Assembly (NCBI GenBank): GCA_002490315.1
Contig: DLKG01000037.1
Coordinates: forward strand, 6,181-70,180
Direction of reading: 5' to 3'
Length of the DNA stretch: 64,000 nt
Source: Prevotella sp. UBA7594
Lineage (GTDB): Bacteria > Bacteroidota > Bacteroidia > Bacteroidales > Bacteroidaceae
Numbering within the stretch: the first letter of the stretch is position 1; the number at the start of each line of letters is the position of its first letter. Made by a program: the position numbers and the translations under genes. The notes beneath the pieces are model-generated. The model was not told the DNA's origin, made no database searches, and saw only the letters and a list, made by a program, of their open reading frames with translations. Shown one piece after another: positions 61,510 through 64,000 of the stretch.

Positions 61510-62577
61510 TCACTTTTGGTTGATAATCTCCATTTGCTGACGTACCGACTCCTCATGTATATGCTCGAATATCTCCTTCACGAAGTCGGAGTCCATGCCG
61601 CAAAGCGAACCTTGCGCTCCGCGCTTGTCAAGGATTTCGTTGTAGCGTCCTGTCTGCAAGACAGTCATGTTGTGCTCCTTCTTATAGTTGCCAATCTCGC
61701 GGCAAACGCGCATACGGTTGGCGAGCACTTCCATCAACTGGTTGTCGAGGTCGTCAATCTGCTTGCGCAAGGCGTGGATGCCCTCCGTTGAGAGTTTCTC
61801 GTCGCGAATGACGAGAAGACTGAGAATGTAGTCGAGCACGTCGGGAGTCACCTGCTGCTTGGCGTCGCTCCATGCCTCGTCGGGAGCGCAATGACTCTCG
61901 ACAATGAGTCCGTCGAAGCCCAAATCCATTGCCTGCTGACACAAGGGAGCAACAAGTTCACGGCGTCCACCGATGTGGCTTGGGTCGCAGATTATCGGCA
62001 GTTCAGGGATGCGGCGGCGCAGCTCGATAGGAATCTGCCACATCGGCGAGTTGCGGTAGATTTTCTTGTCGTAGCTTGAGAAGCCACGGTGTATGGCAGC
62101 AAGGCGTTTCACGCCTGCCTGGTTGATACGCTCCATAGCGCCAATCCACAGTTCGAGGTCGGGATTGACAGGGTTCTTGACAAACACCGGCACGTCGACG
62201 CCCTTGAGACTGTCGGCAATGGCCTGCATGGCAAACGGATTGGCAGACGTGCGCGCACCAATCCACAGAATGTCGATGCCATACTTCAACGCCAACTCCA
62301 CGTGCTCCGGAGTTGCCACTTCTGTAGCCACGAGCATTCCTGTCTCCTCCTTCACACGCTTCATCCACGGCAGCGCCGTCTCGCCGTTGCCCTCGAAACC
62401 ACCCGGTTTGGTACGCGGTTTCCAAACACCGGCACGGAACATGTGGCAACCGCGTGAAGCAAGTTGCAAAGCGGTGGTCATCACCTGTTCTTCAGTTTCA
62501 GCCGAACACGGTCCGGCTATCACAAACGGGCGGTTGTCCTCACCCGGAATATTCAATGATTGCAATTCTAAGCTCAT
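61510..62577 (-). CDS. aroF: Bifunctional DAHP synthase/chorismate mutase
   Basis: A 355-residue enzyme. The N-terminal 260 residues are the DAHP synthase of the KDO8PS-like (AroA-beta) type, with FVIAGPCSAETEEQV, GVWKPRTKPGGFEG, IGARTSANPFAM, KNPVNPDLELWIGA, AIHRGFSSYD and CDPSHIGGRRELV. The C-terminal 90 residues are a chorismate mutase (STEGIHALRKQIDDLDNQLM, then EVLANRMRVCREI). The two activities bracket the shikimate pathway: entry, and the branch to prephenate. The mutase product feeds the prephenate dehydrogenase of the next gene. The symbol is generic. Confidence 0.93.
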   Translation of the reverse strand: MSLELQSLNIPGEDNRPFVIAGPCSAETEEQVMTTALQLASRGCHMFRAGVWKPRTKPGGFEGNGETALPWMKRVKEETGMLVATEVATPEHVELALKYGIDILWIGARTSANPFAMQAIADSLKGVDVPVFVKNPVNPDLELWIGAMERINQAGVKRLAAIHRGFSSYDKKIYRNSPMWQIPIELRRRIPELPIICDPSHIGGRRELVAPLCQQAMDLGFDGLIVESHCAPDEAWSDAKQQVTPDVLDYILSLLVIRDEKLSTEGIHALRKQIDDLDNQLMEVLANRMRVCREIGNYKKEHNMTVLQTGRYNEILDKRGAQGSLCGMDSDFVKEIFEHIHEESVRQQMEIINQK

Positions 62578-62646
62578 ATCAATATATTTTTTTATTCTTT
62601 ATTCTGTCATAAATCTATTTTTCGCCAATGCAGTCGAAGTCGAACC

Positions 62647-63837
62647 TTACCATTCGAGAGCCTCTATTCTCTTCTGCGCCTCCCGAATTTTGTCGTCCTT
62701 TGCGCAAAGGCTTATGCGGATGTAGCGTTGCCCGTTCGAGCCGAAGATGAAGCCAGGCGTGATGAACACACGTGCCTCATGCAGCACACGCTCCGTCAGT
62801 TGCTCACAGTCGCTGTATTTGTCGGGGATGCGTCCCCATAGGAACATTCCAACCTGCTGCGGATCGTAGGTGCAACCAAGTGTCTTCATTATATTCTCCG
62901 CAATGTCGCGGCGTCGGCGGTAGGTCGTGACGTTGGCCTCATGATGCCACTCAGGGGAGTTGGTCGTAAGTGCCTCAGCAGCGGCAAGCTGTATGCCACG
63001 GAATGTGCCGGAGTCGATGTTGCTCTTTATCTTCAGTATCCATGAGATAAAGGTAGGATTACTGATACACATTCCAACGCGCCATCCCGGCATGTTATGG
63101 CTCTTCGACATGGAGTTGAACTCTATGCAGCAATCCTTCGCTCCTGGCACTTGGAGCAGCGACATCGGATTGTCGTTGAGGATGAATGAGTAGGGATTGT
63201 CATTGACTACTACTATGTTGTGCTTCTTGGCGAAGGCAACAAGACGTTCATAAGTCTCGCGCCGCGCGTTGCCACCAGTCGGCATGTTGGGATAGTTCGT
63301 CCACATCAGCCGCACACGGGAGAGATCCATGCTCTCCAGCTCATCAAAGTCGGGCTGCCATCCGCTTTCCTCCCTAAGGTTGTAGTTGACAACTTCCGCA
63401 CCGAGGATTTTGCTCAGCGACGTATAGGTTGGATAGCCAGGGTTGGGCACAAGCACCTGGTCGCCAGGATTGACGAACGCCAGCGTGACATGAAGGATGC
63501 CCTCCTTCGAGCCAATGAGCGGAAGCACCTCTTTGGCGGCGTCAACATCCACTCCATACCAACGCTTGTAAAACTCCGCCATAGCCTGGCGGAGTTCCGG
63601 CGTGCCCATTGTTGGCTGATAACCATGCGCCTCAGAGCTTGCCGCCACGTCGCAAAGGCGATCAATGGTTTGCTTTGACGGTGGCATATCCGGTGAGCCA
63701 ATAGCGAGAGAGATGATGTCCTTTCCCTCGGCATTAAGTTGCGCAACCTCCTTAAGCTTCCGTGAGAAATAGTATTCCTGCACAAGAGAGAGGCGCGAAG
63801 CGGGGCGTATTGTTGTACTCGATGTAGACAAATCCAT
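62647..63837 (-). CDS. PLP-dependent class I/II aminotransferase
   Basis: A 396-residue fold-type I aminotransferase. The PLP region shows FNSMSKSHNMPGWRVG with the Schiff-base lysine at about residue 245. SLAIGSPDMPPSKQTI, PNPGYPTYTS and NYPNMPTGGNA are typical of the aspartate/LL-diaminopimelate aminotransferase group. Its place upstream of aroF and tyrA suggests an aromatic aminotransferase working on phenylpyruvate or hydroxyphenylpyruvate; LL-DAP aminotransferase is an alternative. It starts at 63837 just after a heptamer-containing spacer. Confidence 0.9.
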   Translation of the reverse strand: MDLSTSSTTIRPASRLSLVQEYYFSRKLKEVAQLNAEGKDIISLAIGSPDMPPSKQTIDRLCDVAASSEAHGYQPTMGTPELRQAMAEFYKRWYGVDVDAAKEVLPLIGSKEGILHVTLAFVNPGDQVLVPNPGYPTYTSLSKILGAEVVNYNLREESGWQPDFDELESMDLSRVRLMWTNYPNMPTGGNARRETYERLVAFAKKHNIVVVNDNPYSFILNDNPMSLLQVPGAKDCCIEFNSMSKSHNMPGWRVGMCISNPTFISWILKIKSNIDSGTFRGIQLAAAEALTTNSPEWHHEANVTTYRRRRDIAENIMKTLGCTYDPQQVGMFLWGRIPDKYSDCEQLTERVLHEARVFITPGFIFGSNGQRYIRISLCAKDDKIREAQKRIEALEW

Positions 63838-63850
63838 ATTTAAAATATTT

Positions 63851-64000
63851 AAATTCCTAATTCATAATTCCCAATCACGGGGCGCTACCCCGAATAATTC
63901 CAAATTCAAAATTCCTAATCGCAGGGCGCTGCCAAGAATAATTCAAAATTCCAAATTCTTAATCGCAGGGCGCTGCCAAGAATAATTCAAAATTCCAAAT
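63851..64000. repeat. 44-bp compound tandem repeat upstream of the aminotransferase gene (open at the right edge)
   Basis: Three units start at 63873, 63917 and 63961, a 44-base period. Each has a 23-base GC-rich block (AATCGCAGGGCGCTGCCAAG then AAT in units 2 and 3; the first differs) followed by three AATTCNN heptamers. Leading AATTCNN heptamers also occur from 63851. The last unit runs to the window edge. Confidence 0.85.

Noticed and set aside
63851-64000. CRISPR array at the right edge
   Set aside because: The sequences between the GC-rich blocks are near-identical heptamers, not unique spacers.

Overview
The window looks like a chromosome segment of a Bacteroidales bacterium, most likely Prevotellaceae; the genus cannot be fixed from sequence alone. 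The evidence is the repeated Bacteroidota-type promoter pattern (TTTG, 19-20 bases, TAnnTTTG), weak ribosome binding sites, a set of genes typical of the order (Na+-NQR, pyrophosphate-dependent phosphofructokinase, Vor/Kor 2-oxoacid:ferredoxin oxidoreductase, GH92 mannosidase, metal-type KDO8P synthase, PyrB plus PyrI), and 7-8 bp simple repeats in intergenic gaps. I see no phage, plasmid, insertion sequence, CRISPR array or defence island. The content is mostly core genome.

Layout. 1-4616 (minus): nqrA-nqrB-nqrC-nqrD-nqrE, cut at the left edge. 4617-5715: a 1.1 kb intergenic region with divergent promoters and a 22-bp repeat array. 5716-15387 (plus): envelope genes, namely TamB-like, an outer-membrane helix-hairpin-helix/beta-barrel protein, kdsA, kdsD and a secreted phospholipase D-type protein. 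15396-16688 (minus): an EEP-family phosphodiesterase and a small unknown. 16818-24147 (plus): rlmN, a DUF4837 lipoprotein, a degenerate PdxA-like protein, a flippase-like membrane protein, a sigma-54 activator, LptE, a TPR-like protein and secG. 24404-27327: tRNA-His, a proline peptidase and a C1 peptidase. 28049-36999: recJ-recQ, then ffh, folD, a 59-residue TPR protein and the vor/kor operon. 37246-40844: GH92 mannosidase and an OmpA-family protein. 41261-49012 (minus): GDP-mannose pyrophosphorylase, two small proteins, aspS, a split amidase, an acyltransferase and a small unknown. 49244-51842: pfp and a GH25 lysozyme. 51982-55204 (minus): prmA and a class A PBP. 55441-60015: pyrB-pyrI, glyA, a FeoB-associated small protein, tRNA-Cys and a periplasmic binding lipoprotein. 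60131-60457: tRNA-Ser and two identical tRNA-Glu genes. 60625-63837 (minus): aromatic amino acid genes (tyrA, DAHP synthase/chorismate mutase, aminotransferase).

How genes work together. Many genes serve the cell envelope: KDO synthesis (kdsA, kdsD), LPS export (LptE), outer-membrane assembly (TamB-like, OmpA), peptidoglycan metabolism (PBP1A, GH25, amidase) and lipid metabolism (acyltransferase, PLD). Energy metabolism is represented by the Na+-pumping NADH:quinone oxidoreductase, the ferredoxin-linked 2-oxoacid oxidoreductase and PPi-dependent glycolysis. The three minus-strand aromatic genes form a pathway from shikimate entry to tyrosine.

Most unusual observations. (1) The PdxA-like protein at 18842-20071 appears to have lost the histidines of the canonical active site. 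(2) A near-palindromic 16-bp unit is repeated at an exact 22-bp period at three separate intergenic loci. (3) Three tRNA operons share an extended promoter. (4) 7-8 bp tandem repeats sit immediately upstream of start codons inside two operons, and a 44-bp compound repeat lies upstream of a third gene. (5) An amidase_3 domain appears to be split by an inserted golvesin-like domain.
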